Source: Cytidiella melzeri (lineage: Eukaryota > Basidiomycota > Agaricomycetes > Polyporales > Irpicaceae). Taken from it: 64,000 nt of DNA. Under the pieces are notes generated by a model. That model was not told the origin of the DNA, did not search any database, and saw only the letters and a program-made list of their open reading frames with translations. Of this stretch, positions 20,787 to 33,700 are shown in pieces. The translations under genes were made by a program, and so were the position numbers. Location of the stretch: NCBI GenBank assembly GCA_022592445.1, contig JABYQR010000176.1:1-64000 (forward strand), given 5' to 3'. The stretch's first letter is position 1, and each line of letters begins with the position of its first letter.

Positions 20787-22940
20787 ACTAGCAGTAGCAA
20801 GGCCAGCAAGCAGCAAGTACAATCCCTGAAGATTGAATGAAGTATTACTTTTTGAGCCAGAGTTGTAAGTAAACTTGGTGCTGGTAGCAGCCTGAACAGG
20901 TAATTTTGTTAGGAATGGCTTCTTGAATGAGGAATGTATAGTAAGTTAGTGGTTTGGCTTCACTAGAGCACACAATCATTCATCAAAGAAGAGGGACTGT
21001 GCTGTACTGTTTTAAGTGCAACAATGGGTGTCAGCACAGAATTAAAACAAGTTTGTGGAGTAGAGCATGGAGATAAAGATTGTTTGACATGCATCTTCTT
21101 TCTAATGGTGTTGAACTATTTTAAATAATTTAGATACAATTTGGTAAACTGCAGGAGCAGGGTTACAAGCAATTATGTTATTGATAGCACATTTAATAAA
21201 TCATATAGCATGAAAGAGTCAATTGCACCTGTGACTTTGTTACCAAAAACAACCTCAGTAAACAACTCTGTTCCTGGTCAGGATCTTTTCAAGCCATCTG
21301 GTCATGAATATTGACTGTATTACGGGCATTTGCTATTGGTGACACCTTTGATAGGCAACTTGATCTGGGATAAAGTGATTGTACTACAATTGATAAGTTT
21401 GGTTGCGGAAAAAGGAGCCATACATTGATGAAGGTAGTCACCAATGGTAGCAAGGAGCTTCCTCTATCTTGTCATTAATCTTGTGCAGTGTTCACTGCTG
21501 ATTCTAGAAAATTACTTAACAAAGTGGAATATGTGTGCGAGGGGTAAAGGCTGTTAAGCTTCGAAGATGAGTCTTATTCTTCTTGCTGCTTCAGCAGCTC
21601 TGCTTATATACAGGTCTGTATCTCCTTATGTAAGCAACTACGATACATGTCTACTTCAGCTATTCTACTGTATTACTAAGTGCATGACTCATGCATGACT
21701 CATGCTATGAGTGCATGACTCATGCATGACTCATTGTATGACTAGGCTCAGCACTTGTACCAGAGGCGTACATAATGAGTAAACGACTCATGCTAGTACT
21801 TGTCCTCAGATGTATGCTTTAGGCATCCTCTGGAGTCATACGTGCTTTCCATGTCATTTCCTATGCTACTAGAACACAGGCATACATCTATTTATAGTAC
21901 TACTACAACCCATATCTGTACGTCTCAGCTAATGTGATGGTTACTACTTGAGTTTCCATATATGGCTGCATAATTCCCATATCAAGACTGTGGGAACTCT
22001 GCTACCTAAAGCGTCCTTGTAATAAGGCGTGGGAAACTACATATCATATTATATTATATTATAGAGTTTTAACATTACTTGCTTCAGCAATGAAGGGCTG
22101 GAGGGTGTCTCATTAGATCAATTGCCACAGGCTGTGTTCCTGATTGTAACGGTGAAACTTTGTGAAACAAGCTTATGCAGTGGTTGCTGCTGATGCAACC
22201 ATGTCCTGTTGATGTGTGAACTGCCTCACCCCCATTGGAACTGCCACAGGCTGTGTGTGTTCTGATGGTAACTCCTGCTTAGAGAGAAACTAACAGTTGT
22301 GAAACTTGTGGAACAATCAGATGCAGCACTCACTGCTGATGCAGCCACAAAATTTACATTGTTCAAGAATGTAGGGGCTGGGAATTTGTAGTTAGCTTCC
22401 AAAGTACTGGTAATTCTTGCTCAGAGCCAATACTGTGTGTGGCATGTCTTCTAATTGTATTCCTTGTGCAGAGAGCGAGCAATGTCTGTAGATTGCTGCC
22501 CATGTACCTGACCAGAATTTGACATCATTTGCCAGCAGGAGCAGAGTTTGAATCAGAGTCTGTATGACTTTTTTTCAGCAGACTGGCCATAGCTTGCTCA
22601 ACTCCACTTCAGTTGACAGGATATTTTTACTAGGATGTTGCCACAAGATAGGGCTATCCAATGGTGTATTAAATGTACAGATTTGTACCCATATGCAGTC
22701 TGCAAAAATCAGAAACTGCATTTTGATTGCAAAAGTGATCTGATACAAAGTTATAAATAGCTGATAACAAGGCCGGTGAGATGCCATCAGCTGTATTCAT
22801 TGTTTTGTTATTGACACTGTTACTGTCTTTATTCTGGCATCAAATTCCCACACTTTGGGGGACAAAAAGGTCACATCTGAAAAGGCATCAATGTGCTGGA
22901 GCACACTGGAACAATTCTTCTTCATTCTTCAGGAATTGTA
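20787..22940 (-). mobile_element. Helentron-like non-autonomous copy H4, both ends present
   Basis: Minus-oriented: the 5' end is at 22940 (TACAATTCCTGAAGAATG) and the 3' end at 20787 (GCTACTGCTAGT), with the inverted motif about 36 bp inside. The array is short (about 22130-22330). A helicase-start remnant lies at about 22455-22500. A solo LTR interrupts it at 21517-22074. The right flank is array sequence of another copy, so it is inserted into a sibling. Confidence 0.75.
21517..22074 (-). mobile_element. Solo LTR of about 558 bp in H4, target duplication TTACT
   Basis: The insert interrupts sequence that is continuous in sibling copies (AATTACTTGCTTC near 57594). TTACT flanks both sides (21512-21516 and 22075-22079). 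On the minus strand it starts TGTTAAAACTC and contains TATATAAGCAG followed by GAATAAGAC, like a Copia-type U3-R region; its far end reads TTTGTTA instead of ending CA. It contains a short GCATGACTCAT microsatellite (about 21683-21745). The absence of internal coding makes it a solo LTR. Confidence 0.75.
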
Positions 22941-23695
22941 ACACAGCCCGTGGCAGCTCTGATGGGGTGAGGGAGTACAGATATCAGCTGGATGTGGCTT
23001 CATCAGCAGCCAGCACTGCATTCAATTGGTCCACAAACTTTCACTGTGTTCTAACCAGGAGTTACAGCTGTGGCAGTTTTAATGGGGGTGAGGCAGTTCA
23101 GGCATTCAATTGGTTCACAAGGTTTCACAACCAATACTCTCTATGCAGAAGTTACAATTAGAACACAATCTGTGGCAGTTCCAATAGGGGTGATGCAGCT
23201 CAGACATCAACAGAACATGGTTGCATCAGCCACAGCCACTGCGTCAAATTGTTGCACAAAGTTTCACAACCATGAGTTGCTCTAAGGAGGAGTGACAATC
23301 ACAACACATCCTGTGGCAGTTCTAGTGGGGCTAATGCAGTTCAGACATCAACAGGACGTAGTTGCATCACCATGGAGCACTGGCTTTGATTCTTCCACAC
23401 AGTTTCACAACCACTAGTTGCTCTATAAGCGGGACTTACAATCAGAACCCAGCCTGTGGTGGCTCCAATGGGGGTGAGGCAATGCAGACATCAACAGGAC
23501 ACATGGAACATGTTCTAGCAATTGATCTGATGAGACACTCTCAAGCCCTTCATTCTTGAAGCAAGTAATGTTCTAAAATCAGCGTTGAACACTGCACGAG
23601 AGTAATGACAAGATAGATGGAGCCCCTTGCTACCATTGGTGACTACCTTCATCAATGTATGGCTCCTTTTCCGGCAACAAATTCATCAATTGCCG
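22941..23695 (+). mobile_element. Helentron-like fragment H5 (array and part of 3' region)
   Basis: About four array units (22941-23500) are followed by the conserved region that precedes the 3' end, breaking off at about 23695 before the end itself. This is the copy interrupted by H4. Confidence 0.65.
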
Positions 23696-24523
23696 TACAT
23701 GTCACGGAGACAGAGCTCGACACAGCAAATAGGGACACGAAGTGGAAGACGACAACGAGGTGGTGGCAGGCGTGTAGCACAATGCTCTCACCAACTATAA
23801 ACCTTATGCAGGTATCTAGCCCAGTAAAGACCAAGAGGTTGAGATGGGGGGCTAGGAGGGTACATGCAGCTGTATATATAGACTTCAGGGACCTGCGCAC
23901 AGACCATGTTAAGGGCAGGCTTTGCAAGAAGCCATGTGAACGAAGAACAATAGAACTACCTAAAGGAGAACAATAGCTATTGTCTAGACTTTGCCAAGAA
24001 CTGTGGTATTCCATTCCCACACCTGTGAGAACATTCTTCCATAAAGAGAACAATAGGGAAAGAACAAAAGGAGTCCATGTGAACGGTATCTATGATGTCA
24101 AACCCTAGCTATGGGCTGAGCCCTGTGGTTTGTAGCCATGTGGTCTTACATAAGCTGAGTCACATGCCAGTGTGACGTAGCAGCATGTAACATGACCATG
24201 TAGAGCATCTAAGCCACGTGATGCGGGCGCTTAATAGACGTGCAAGTGGTTTGTGCAGAGAGGCTTGCAACTGGGTTGCAGCCCAAGGTTTTAAAGATCA
24301 AAACAAGAGGTAAATTGCAAACAATAAGGGCTAGTCGGGCCATCCACAACATTACTCCCCTCCTAAAATTGAGCATCCTTGCGAAGCATCACTGTGCTGT
24401 GGTAATAGAGGTCTTCTACCCGTCTACAGGGATTCACCAGAATTGCCCCGATTGTCTAGTTAGAAGGATGCTGGGAAGTTTTTCCCCTTCTGGTGTTGTT
24501 GACTCAATGTTACCCGTCAGTGT
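23696..24523. other. No recognisable gene; possible LTR-like remnant
   Basis: Unique sequence with no open frame I recognise. The text around 23990-24060 (GAGAACATTCTTCCATAAAG, repeats of AGGAGAACAATAG) suggests old repeat material. Confidence 0.25.
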
Positions 24524-24720
24524 TACAATTCCTGAAGAATGAAGAAGAATCGTTCCAGTTTGCGCCAGAAAATTGATGCTTTTTCAGATGTGACCTTTTT
24601 GTCCCCCAAACTGTGGGAGTTTGATGGGGTAATACATGCGGTAGTCAATTTTGTAACAGTGTGGTGTAATGATTTGATGGTGTTTCATTTGTTTTGTTAT
24701 TCACTCTACAAATGCATGTG
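24524..24720 (+). mobile_element. Helentron-like 5' end fragment
   Basis: TACAATTCCTGAAGAATGAA and the following block through TCAGATGTGACCTTTTTGTC match the 5' end of the family. Similarity fades by about 24720 and no array or 3' end follows, so this is a truncated copy. Confidence 0.7.
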
Positions 24721-26145
24721 ATGAGCTGAATCTTCCATCAAAAATCTGTTTTTGTTTTTTGTATTGAACACATGTGCATGAATAGACACAAATTTTACAT
24801 CGTCAGATAGTCCTGCCCTTCAGCAACACAAAGACATAAAAATCTTCTTGGATGAACCCAATGTTGGGGATAGACAGTCGATATATTGATAAAGGTTGCT
24901 CAGACTCCATTTGGAACCCCACTGATCTTTTTCTTGGAGGTTATCACATGATTTTTGGCTATCCGGCTGTACCAATCACATATTTTGCAAGCGGCTGCCA
25001 CTGCATCGGGCCAATTTCCCCTCTCACTGACGGCAAAACCTGTAATGGTCAGTGAGTGACGCTCTGCCAACTTCACCCCAGAGATAAACCTGATTTAGAG
25101 AATTCAGACCTTCCAAATGTTCCAACCCTGTGAAATGTGCATTTGTCAACCACTCTGCAATTTCAAGTACACTTGGTCGGCTTGCAGGCTATCTTCTTGT
25201 GTTGCATGCATGACTCAGTGGTTAATTACTCAGTGGCTGTATTTTTGACGCATTTAGATGGCTGACCTAGAAAGTCTTTGCATTTGCAGTTAAACACATG
25301 CTATAGCCAGCAATGTATGCACAAGATACCGTTATCAATGCTGTCAGATCTCGTCCATAACCCCATTGACCGATAGAGCTTGGCACAATCTCTTTCTGGC
25401 AACCAGCTCTGAGCTTCAGTTTTACGTGGCGTCCATTCTCCATCAGGATGAGTAAATCCATATTGTAAAGTGAGGACTTCGGTTATGGAAGGAGTGATGA
25501 CTGCTGACAAAGCTTTGTTATGCAATACATCCCCACTGTTGTTGTCATTTAGCAGCAGTGCCGTTGACTCCTCTTGCAACATGGAAGGTAGTGAACCTTT
25601 GGATGAGTGTTGCTGTGAGATTGAAGACGCAGGAACTCTAGTTCTTTTCAGCTTCTGATTGGTGTGGACACCGTTGGGAGATGTGTGGTGCTCTGAGCTA
25701 ACTGTACAGTGACTTATTTGTTGTCAAAGCCAGGGAGGGCACATGCTGAGGTACTATGCACACAGTAGAGTATGCGCAACGGGGAGATTGAAAGTCAAAA
25801 CGCGCGATACGCGCAGCAAAAGTACACAACTAAGTAAATCATGAGGGTTGACAATGAATCCCCTTCCTCGGTGGTCAGTGCAAGAAGCCTTCGGACACTT
25901 CGTAAAGCAGTCACATTGACCGTGCAACAATGTGTCTGAGAGCGGTGTTGCCACGAGCAAAGACAAGAGCAACGAGGAAAACACACATAATGGTGGGACT
26001 CAATGTTATGCAGAGCGGGGAGGAGATGCATCCAAGTTCTTGTCCAATATGCCGGAATTGTGAACCCATCTGCTGTCCTGCGTTGAATCCCTGTTGGAAG
26101 TAGAGTCCTCCGCATTGTGAAGAGCTCCTTGGGCCGAAACGAACA
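24721..26145. other. No recognisable gene
   Basis: Minus-strand open stretches at 25301-25582 (YGFTHPDGEWTPRKTEAQS) and 25754-26115 carry no motif I recognise and no consistent splice pattern. No repeat of the Helentron family is seen. Confidence 0.25.
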
Positions 26146-26680
26146 TGATCAAACCCATTTGTCATTCTTGGACTCAGACAAAGCAGGATCAACAACCGTG
26201 TCAAGCTGCTTGCCACCGTCACCCGGAGTCAGTATGCCTCGCTTGTGGAAATCTTCCATTGTCAGTTTGCCTTTCTTCCAACCGTGGCGCTTCCAGGAGA
26301 CGCAAGCAGAAATTCACTTACTGGGAGGCTCCGGCTCAGCTTTGCTAGCAGTCACCCCGTCTGGTTCAAACGCCAATTGTATGACTTTAGGGGCACAATT
26401 GAGAGTCCTGCTCACGTCTGAGGTGCGTCAAACCCGCAAGCATGTTGATCTATGTCGACGTCAATGATTACTTCTTCACGTGGCCACACACCGTTCACTG
26501 ACTTACCAGACGTATCGGGAGCCTATAGCAACCCCGTTGTCCCTGTCCTCATCTTGAGGTGCACCAATTTCTTCAACCTCCTTTGACTCTTTGTTTCCCT
26601 CCTCACCATCCCTGTCAATCTTGTTTTGCTCGACTTCCTCCTCAACTCCTTGCGTTTCCGGAACTGGATCTATTGCAATG
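26146..26680 (-). CDS. Unrecognised small acidic protein, spliced, 5' end uncertain
   Basis: Minus-strand segments that look coding: an acidic stretch (about 26520-26665: EEEVEQNKIDRDGEEGNKES), then APKVIQLAFEPDGVTASKAE with a GTAAGT donor near 26318, then WKKGKLTMEDFHKRGILTPG ending DPALSESKNDKWV and a stop near 26146. GT-AG spacing is consistent with two short introns. No family recognised; mostly disordered and charged. Plus-strand frames over the same bases lack such composition. Confidence 0.4.
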
Positions 26681-27269
26681 TTGGTGAGGGCAACTAGTAG
26701 GTGGGTGGGTGCTGCAAAGAGCAGCTAAGCACGGTAAGTCGGGTATATCCTCATTGTTGGCTCACCTCATTGACTTCGGAGCGCGCGTAATCACACTTAC
26801 ATCCTCTTCTGATAATGGCGCGCAGAACTGCGCGCCTTGTTTAAAAGAGAATGTAAGCTCTTTCCTGTCAGCACCGAGTTACGCTTTGTGGCGTATGAGG
26901 ACAGTGCTCCCTCTGTTTTCCTCCCGCCTCTCACCGCCATACGCTTGACCACTCTCACCCCTATATCGTTGCACACATCAATCCTCAAGGTCAGCTTTGT
27001 ACTTGGTCTTGAAATGAAAGAACCAGTGAGTACATGTTTGTTCCTATTGTTCTATACACGCGGGGGTATTTTTTCATACGATGCGGCATTTGGTTCATTT
27101 CTTAGAAGTTCACTTTGACTTCACATGTGGTGGATCGACCCCCTTCACACTTCCCTTCCCTGTCCTTGGCGCTCTTGCTCTTGCCCCCAACCGCCATCCT
27201 CTCTCTCTCTCCCCCCGCTGCTCAGATACCCAGCACATACACAAACATCATGGTTTGTGTTGGATTCAA
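26681..27269. other. No assigned gene
   Basis: A plus-strand open frame (26837-27118) has no recognisable motif. From about 27115 onwards the text may be a degraded membrane segment belonging to the ABCD pseudogene that becomes clear at 27270. Confidence 0.25.
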
Positions 27270-30200
27270 CTGTCTCGTGCATAAATCGTTAACGCACATC
27301 CCACAGATTCACCACCTCCAGGCAAAATTGTCTCTTCGACTGCAGACACGTTTGATGTGTTATACCCACAATATATACCTATCATCTGCGCCTGACCTTT
27401 GATACTACCTGTCGGACAAGAAGGAGGGCTCAAGGGCATATACCAGTACATCACGTTGGACATCTCAGCGTTCTGCGACGTGTTCTCACAAGTCTAGTAA
27501 GCATGACTTCGCATAACTGCAGAACTTGCCCCAGGCTTACCTTCCCAAAGCAAATTGACCACATCGCACCCCTTTGTCTTCCGTCTCCTCTCTCGCCTTC
27601 CCTCAGTAACCCCCACAAGAGGACAACAAAAAATTGAGAAATGGTGAACAAAGACGTTCAAGCAGTGGGCAGTCAACGATGTGCTAGACCTCACGGACAA
27701 CGAGGGAAACAAGATTGTTTTGAGCAACCTTCAGTCGGAATGCGTCTTCACGCTTGCCGCACTCAAGGTCCTCCATTATCCCACACATCCCAAGCACCTT
27801 ACAATGTGGGGAAAGGACTGGGCGCAGAAAACGGCCGAAAGGGTGCAGAAGGTCTTGCGTGAGTGCCATGTTCTTGCTCATCTTGTTTTGTCCCATGCGG
27901 CGTGTATCAGGCCATGTATGTGCGATTGCTCTGGGCCAATGCATTGCGTAGCTTGTGTGCCGCGTACAATCAGAGCAACAGCATATATGTGTTACTGTTA
28001 TGCTCAAAAGCGCGAATCCAATTTCTATTCCTGTGTCGCTTTGACCCACATTTGGAGCGCATCCAACACGCGTTTTCCCCCTCATAGAATTGAACCCCTG
28101 CCCCATCGCGTATTGCTCCAGCTGGATGTCAATAGAGCAATCCTTCTGGTTCGTTGATGCAGAGCAGGCCAGCGCGTTTCCTTTGAAGAAAGAAGGGAAG
28201 AAGGCAAACAACGGGATGCTACTTCGTAAACGCAAGGCTGGTGCTGCCGCACATGTCACGTTTGATCCACTTGCTGGCGTAGTAGTTGAGGGTGTCACAG
28301 ACAGCGGTCGGCCAAAGAAGAGGGTCAGGACCAGTCAGGACCAGTTCAAGGGAGCGGAAAGGCAAAACAAGCGATGCAGCACAGATTCATGAGGCAAACG
28401 GAGAGATGCTCGAAGAACTCTCCCTTCCTGGTGTCGTCGTGTTGCTCAATCGGCCATCATCTAGCTCTTTGTCGACTGCTTTCTCCCCCAAAAGCATACA
28501 CTCTGGTACTCCGACAAAGGAAACAAAACTGGAGCTTATGGGTGTCAATGCGCCACTCGCGCCATCCATCACCGCCTCCCCTACATCTGCGCCTGTTGCT
28601 CAGCTATCTGCGCCAGAACCGAAGCGCAGATCTGTTTGACAAGCTCACAAACGCGGGGACACCTCCATGCCATCATCCGCGGCACTTAACATAGACCTCA
28701 GCTTGCTCACTCCGACCTCGGATATCACGTCTTGAACAAATACGCCCTCTGTGCAAGACTCTGCTTTGCCAGCGGGCCAAGAGCAAGACGGTTTGAGGCC
28801 GGTGATCACGAGAGCAAGGTCAAGCAGTTTGTCGTGTGCAATGCTGTTACGGTTGTGTTGAATGCCTCTAGGACAACTACGGTGGTGGACAAAGAGGCGA
28901 GTGAGAAGAGCAAGGAGGTTAACAAGGAGGTTGGCATGAAAGGAGGGAAAGTTGAGGACAAGTGGACGTGCGAGAAAGTCTGCTGCAAAAAAGGTGGAGG
29001 CTGAAGTTGCCGAGAAGGTGGGGAGTGCACCGAGGAAAGGGAGGGCAAGGCAGAGGACAGTGGGAAGGAAGTGATGCGACCTTACGACTCGGTACGAACA
29101 ATCCTCGGTTCATGGTCCTCTCCCCGGAAGAAGATTCTGTCCCAGCATCCCTTATCCCTCATATGTGGTACCTACAAAACTCTTAATCGTCAATCACCCT
29201 CAATCCACTTGTACAACAAACCAATCATTCATCCTGTACAACATTGTTCACGATTTTTCCCACTTCATGGTTGGATCTCACTTGCATTACCACTATATCA
29301 TCCCATCTACCTAATCTCTTGTCTTTTCGGATTCCACACATCCCTCGGTTGTTTCTTGTATATCCTTATATCCCAACCCTGACAACAGCTTCTCTATCAC
29401 CCGGTGTACCAACCTCATCCATCATTAGTACTTCTTTGAACCGGACATTGTATTCCTTCTCCCCTTTCCCTAGCCATTGACATGTCCATCATCCCATTGT
29501 ATTTGGGTTTTTATCTCTTCCTTGAGCCTAGCGGAAACGTCCTCAAACCCTCCCTTGACCTCCTGCTCTTCATCTACCAGCTTTCACGTATGCTTGGTGT
29601 GCGTGGTACAGTCCTACTCTTTGTCAACTATCATGTGACGGTGCGCATACTCCGTGCTGTAACACCCTCGTTTGGGCGTCTGGCTGCTGTAGAAGCCAGA
29701 CTGGAGGGCGAGTATTGCGCTGGGATCATCAGAAAACAAAACAAAGTCTCTGGCAGCTACGGAGCTCTCCGGAGCACTCTGTAGCAGCTGGGAGCTTGGG
29801 TAGCCTTTGCATTGTTACCTGATGATGGGAAGAGTAGGAAGAGATAGTGAGAAGGTCACGTTTTACAACGGTGGATCTAGAGAGAGGGACATCCTCTGGA
29901 GAGCGTATCTGAGGCTCATAAAGCACATAAACTCAATCTACAACCAAGCATTTTTTGCTTATGTCTGACAAATGCTGACGTGACTTGTTGCATATATAGA
30001 TTCAGACCGCCTACGAATGGATGGAGGACTAGGTGAGCTCTCTCACGTCAATGTCTCCGTCCCACAAAGCATTGTGACCACCAACGTCCCACTCATTCTC
30101 GTCTGCGACCTCTCTCTTTCTCTCAAACCCGGCGATCACCTTATGATTACCAGAAGCAATGGTGTCAACAAAGCAAGTGTTGCACGGGTCATTGCCAGTT

Positions 30201-30870
30201 TATGGGCAGGGCGTTCCTACACCTCCAAACTTGCATCCTCCTCCTCCTCGGTCTCCCGCCCGCCAGGGAAGAAAGGCGTGGTTGTTGTGCCGCAGAGGAG
30301 CTACATGGTTTCAGGGAGTTTGTTGGACCAGGTGATTTATCCGGACTTGTATGCGGAGTTTGTGGAGAGTGGGAGCAGGGTGGAGGAGTTGAAAGGGGAT
30401 TTTGGAGGCAGTGCATTTGGGGTATTTGTCAGATAGGGAGGGAGGCTGGTTTATGAGGAAGGAGTGGAGGGATGTGTTGAGTGGGGGTGAGAAGCAGAGG
30501 GCGCGTTTTGGTCCTTTTGTCTGAGTAAATATATTGGGAGTCACTGATGGTGGCGCTGTAGATGGCCATGGCAAGAGTCTTTTATCATAAGCCCAAGTTT
30601 GCTGTCCTCGATGGTATGTGTTCATCTGGCACTCAAACGATGTCTATTGCTGACGCGTTGGTGCAGAATGTACAAGTGCTGTCTCGAGCGACATGGAAGG
30701 GCGCATGTATGAGCATGCCAAGTCACTTGGTATAACAACGACACCCTCCAAGATCAGCTCAACCATCCACTCAGCTCTCTGAGTGCGGTCATAGACCTTA
30801 AGCAACGCCGCATTCACCTGTGCAACTCTATTCAACATGCCAGACTCACCCCAGACAACTGTACGTCTTT
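27270..30870 (+). pseudogene. Peroxisomal ABC half-transporter (ABCD/PXA type), split and decayed
   Basis: ABCD proteins import very-long-chain acyl-CoA into peroxisomes. Part one (27270-27490) reads AKLSLRLQTRLMCYTHNIYL, SSAPDL, then YQYITLDISAFCDVFSQ in shifting frames. Part two begins at about 29535 (GNVLKPSLDLLLFIYQLSR, RILRAVTPSFGRLAAVEARL), followed by the nucleotide-binding domain (30050 onwards): a Walker A position reading SNGVNKAS instead of GxxGxGKS/T, VVVPQRSYMVSGSLLDQVIY, signature LSGGEKQR (about 30483), and Walker B FAVLDE-CTSAVSS, whose Glu codon is completed by splicing 30613 to 30667. In the family the two parts are adjacent, so the roughly 2 kb between them is an insertion. 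Several stops and frame changes are present. A Copia element begins immediately downstream at 30896. Confidence 0.75.
27491..29534 (+). other. Insertion of about 2 kb within the ABCD pseudogene; unassigned coding-like text
   Basis: Plus-strand segments look coding but unfamiliar: LDLTDNEGNKIVLSNLQSEC, VFTLAALKVLHYPTHPKHL, WGKDWAQKTAERVQKVLR (27680-27860) with a GTGAGT donor, and a Lys-rich stretch (about 28735-29060). No terminal repeats were found, so the insertion mechanism is unknown. Confidence 0.35.
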
Positions 30871-30895
30871 GCCCCACACCCTGCCACCGTATGCT

Positions 30896-31065
30896 TGTTC
30901 AACTATATTAATTAGACGCTTAACGTACGAGCGCCGTAGTTACCGTATACATGACTTACTCTGATCAATGCAACAATACGCACTTTTGATCCCCAACTCC
31001 CACTGTGTGATCTCTCTCAGTCTTGCTCTCTCAACACTTTCCTCTACTTGCATAGCCTTCTAACA
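30896..31065 (+). repeat. Copia left LTR (170 bp)
   Basis: Direct repeat of 37641-37810, with TG...CA ends and an adjacent ATGCT target duplication. Confidence 0.95.
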
Positions 31066-33700
31066 GGTTATGAGCCCCGGATAAGCTCACTACCTTACTC
31101 ATATTACTCTCTGCACTCACTCTTTACCAGTTGATGAGCTCTGATCCCACTGATCAGTCTCAACCTCGTCGTTCTACACGTGAACAAAAAAAAACCGACT
31201 TTCTTTGAGGCACTATCCCTCGTACCACACGCAGGAGACGTACACCTGTCTTCACTCCTACTCCAACTCCTTTTCCTGCTCCTAATCCTCCTCAACCTCC
31301 AATGTCTTCCGCTTCTCGTGCTGTTACCCCAGGTCCTGCACCTTTGGACCACGCCACAAACGTCCCTACTACCTCTGCCGTTGACCAATACACTGCCCGC
31401 ATCACGGCATCACAACGAGTCTCAGCACCCCCCTCTGATTGCCATTGCACTCCATTCGACACACTCCGCGACAACTTCGCTTACCGTCACCCCAATAAGC
31501 CATCGTCAGACGATAGTGACAATGCTATGGACGATGACAAGGCGCACGAAAGGCAAAGGGGCAAACTGCCCAGAGCTCATCGCGCACCTTCCCCCTCGCC
31601 ATCTGGCCCTACTGACTCCGCGCAAGCGGTGTCATCCCTCCTTTCCGTGCCTCCAAAGCACGATGTGGAGTATACTATGTCGCTGAGCGACGTCCACAAA
31701 GCCTTTGCAGACGTTGGCAAACTTACGGGTCCTGATACCTGGCCAATGTGGAAGTTCCGCGTCAATACTGCGATGTCGACCATTGTCGACTTCTACAGCT
31801 ACAGGGGTGGTCTGACCATTTCTCAAGAGGTCTAACGGGCCGTCTTCAACGTCCTGGCGGGACACATCACAGACTCTGTAATGGCGAACTATCTCAATGA
31901 GACCGCGCCTTACAGACTGATGGAGAAACTCTCCGAACGTTGCGAGCCAACTTCTACTATGTCAGACGCGAGTGAAATTTTCCAACTCTTCTCCCTCCGC
32001 CGTCCCGTCCACAAAATGGACAAACTACTTGACAACACGCACAATCTTGACTCAAAGATTCTTTCCAAGGGGATTGAATTCCCGCAATACATCTTCTACT
32101 CCGCCCTTGTCGGCATCATTCCCCCCGCCTATGCACATACTCGCGCTAGCTACGAGGCTGGTGTGCGTTCTCGTACTCCTGCGGGCAAGGAATATGACTA
32201 CAACCCCATCTCTTTGAGTGTCGAGCTCCGCCGCAACTTCCATAGTTGGCGACTTGCTCATCCACTTGACCGCTCTCGGTCCAAGGGTTTGTCAACCCTT
32301 GTTCCTCGCGATAGGCCTGCTGGTGGTTCATCCGCCGCGTCGCTAGCAGTTGACAAACGTGTCGAACGTCCAGCAAAAGCCACTTCTTCCACTCGTGCGG
32401 CCGCCGCTCCTTACTCTAAGGAGAAGTCCGTTCGTGACACTTCGAAGATGAAGTGTTACAACTGTAACGAGACAGGCCACACGACGCCTACTTGCCCTTT
32501 GCCCTGGACAGAGAAGTCCAAGGAGGCAATGAAGAGGAAGGGTATCACCCGGAAGTCCGTCGCTGCTGGTGCCAAGGGCAAAGCTGCCACTGCTGCCGCT
32601 GTCGTCACTACTCCTGCTGTTGCTGGTCCGTCGACCACTACTCCTTGTCGCAACCAGAGCGCCTGGGTATCGGCTCTCTCTGAGTCCGACGTCACTATGC
32701 ACGTAAGTCCTTCGCTTACTACTACTTTTCCTACTCTACTTCTGCTGTATGCAACTTCGTCAACAGACGAGTCGATACACATTCTTGATACTGGTGCGAC
32801 TATACACTGTACGCCGTACCGAGACTTACTTTTCAATGTCCACTCCGTACCAACTATTGTACTGACTGTTGCCAACTCAGAACAACTAGTTTTGAAACTC
32901 GCTGGTGACATGGTACTCGAGGTGGAACAGGAAAGTGGTAAGCTTACTGAACTCTTGCTGAAGAACGTCTACTTTAACTCAACTCTACCTTTTACTTTAA
33001 TCAGCGTTGGAAAACTGGACTCTGATTATTGTTTTACTTTCCATCACAATCTTTGTACTATATACAACTCAAACTCGACTTGTGTGGCTGTAGTTAGAAA
33101 ATCAAACGATTTATACACGCTATCATCAACTCGAGTGACTTCTTTAGCAAGCGTGCATAGAACTGGCATTACTCTACTTGAACTACATAAAAAACTCGGT
33201 CATCTCAGTTACTTCATGATCAAGAAACTACTTCAAACTTCGTCAATTATTACTGATCATAACACTGACCATACTGAAACTCCGTGCGAGGATTGTTTAC
33301 TTAACAATATCCATCGCAATACCGTACCCAAACTTTGTTCTTCATCCTTATCTGAAGCTTTCGGAGATCACTTTCATATTGACATCTTTGGGCCTCTACC
33401 CACAGCGTCGATTACTGGTAAACATAAATACTGGTTGACTATCATCGACAATGCTACTAGATGGTTAGTACTTGCACCACTAGTTACTAAAGATGACGCC
33501 TATACTCAATGGGTCATTTTCTCTACTGAACTTTGGACACCATATGGTATTTGTGTCAAGATACTTCAAGCCAATAACAACGGTGTCTTTACCAGTAAAG
33601 CTATGACTGCTTACTTGAAAACTCAAGGAACTATACTACGTCTTACTGTACATGATACTCCTCAGCAAAACGGTGTTGCTGAGCGTGTACATCAAACTAT

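Noticed and set aside
25911..26222. Minus-strand open frame with a hydrophobic start
   Set aside because: It overlaps a more convincing spliced minus-strand gene (26146-26680), has no family features and shows no splice support.
32343..32911. Long minus-strand open frames inside Copia
   Set aside because: They are antisense shadows of the well-supported Gag-protease frame.
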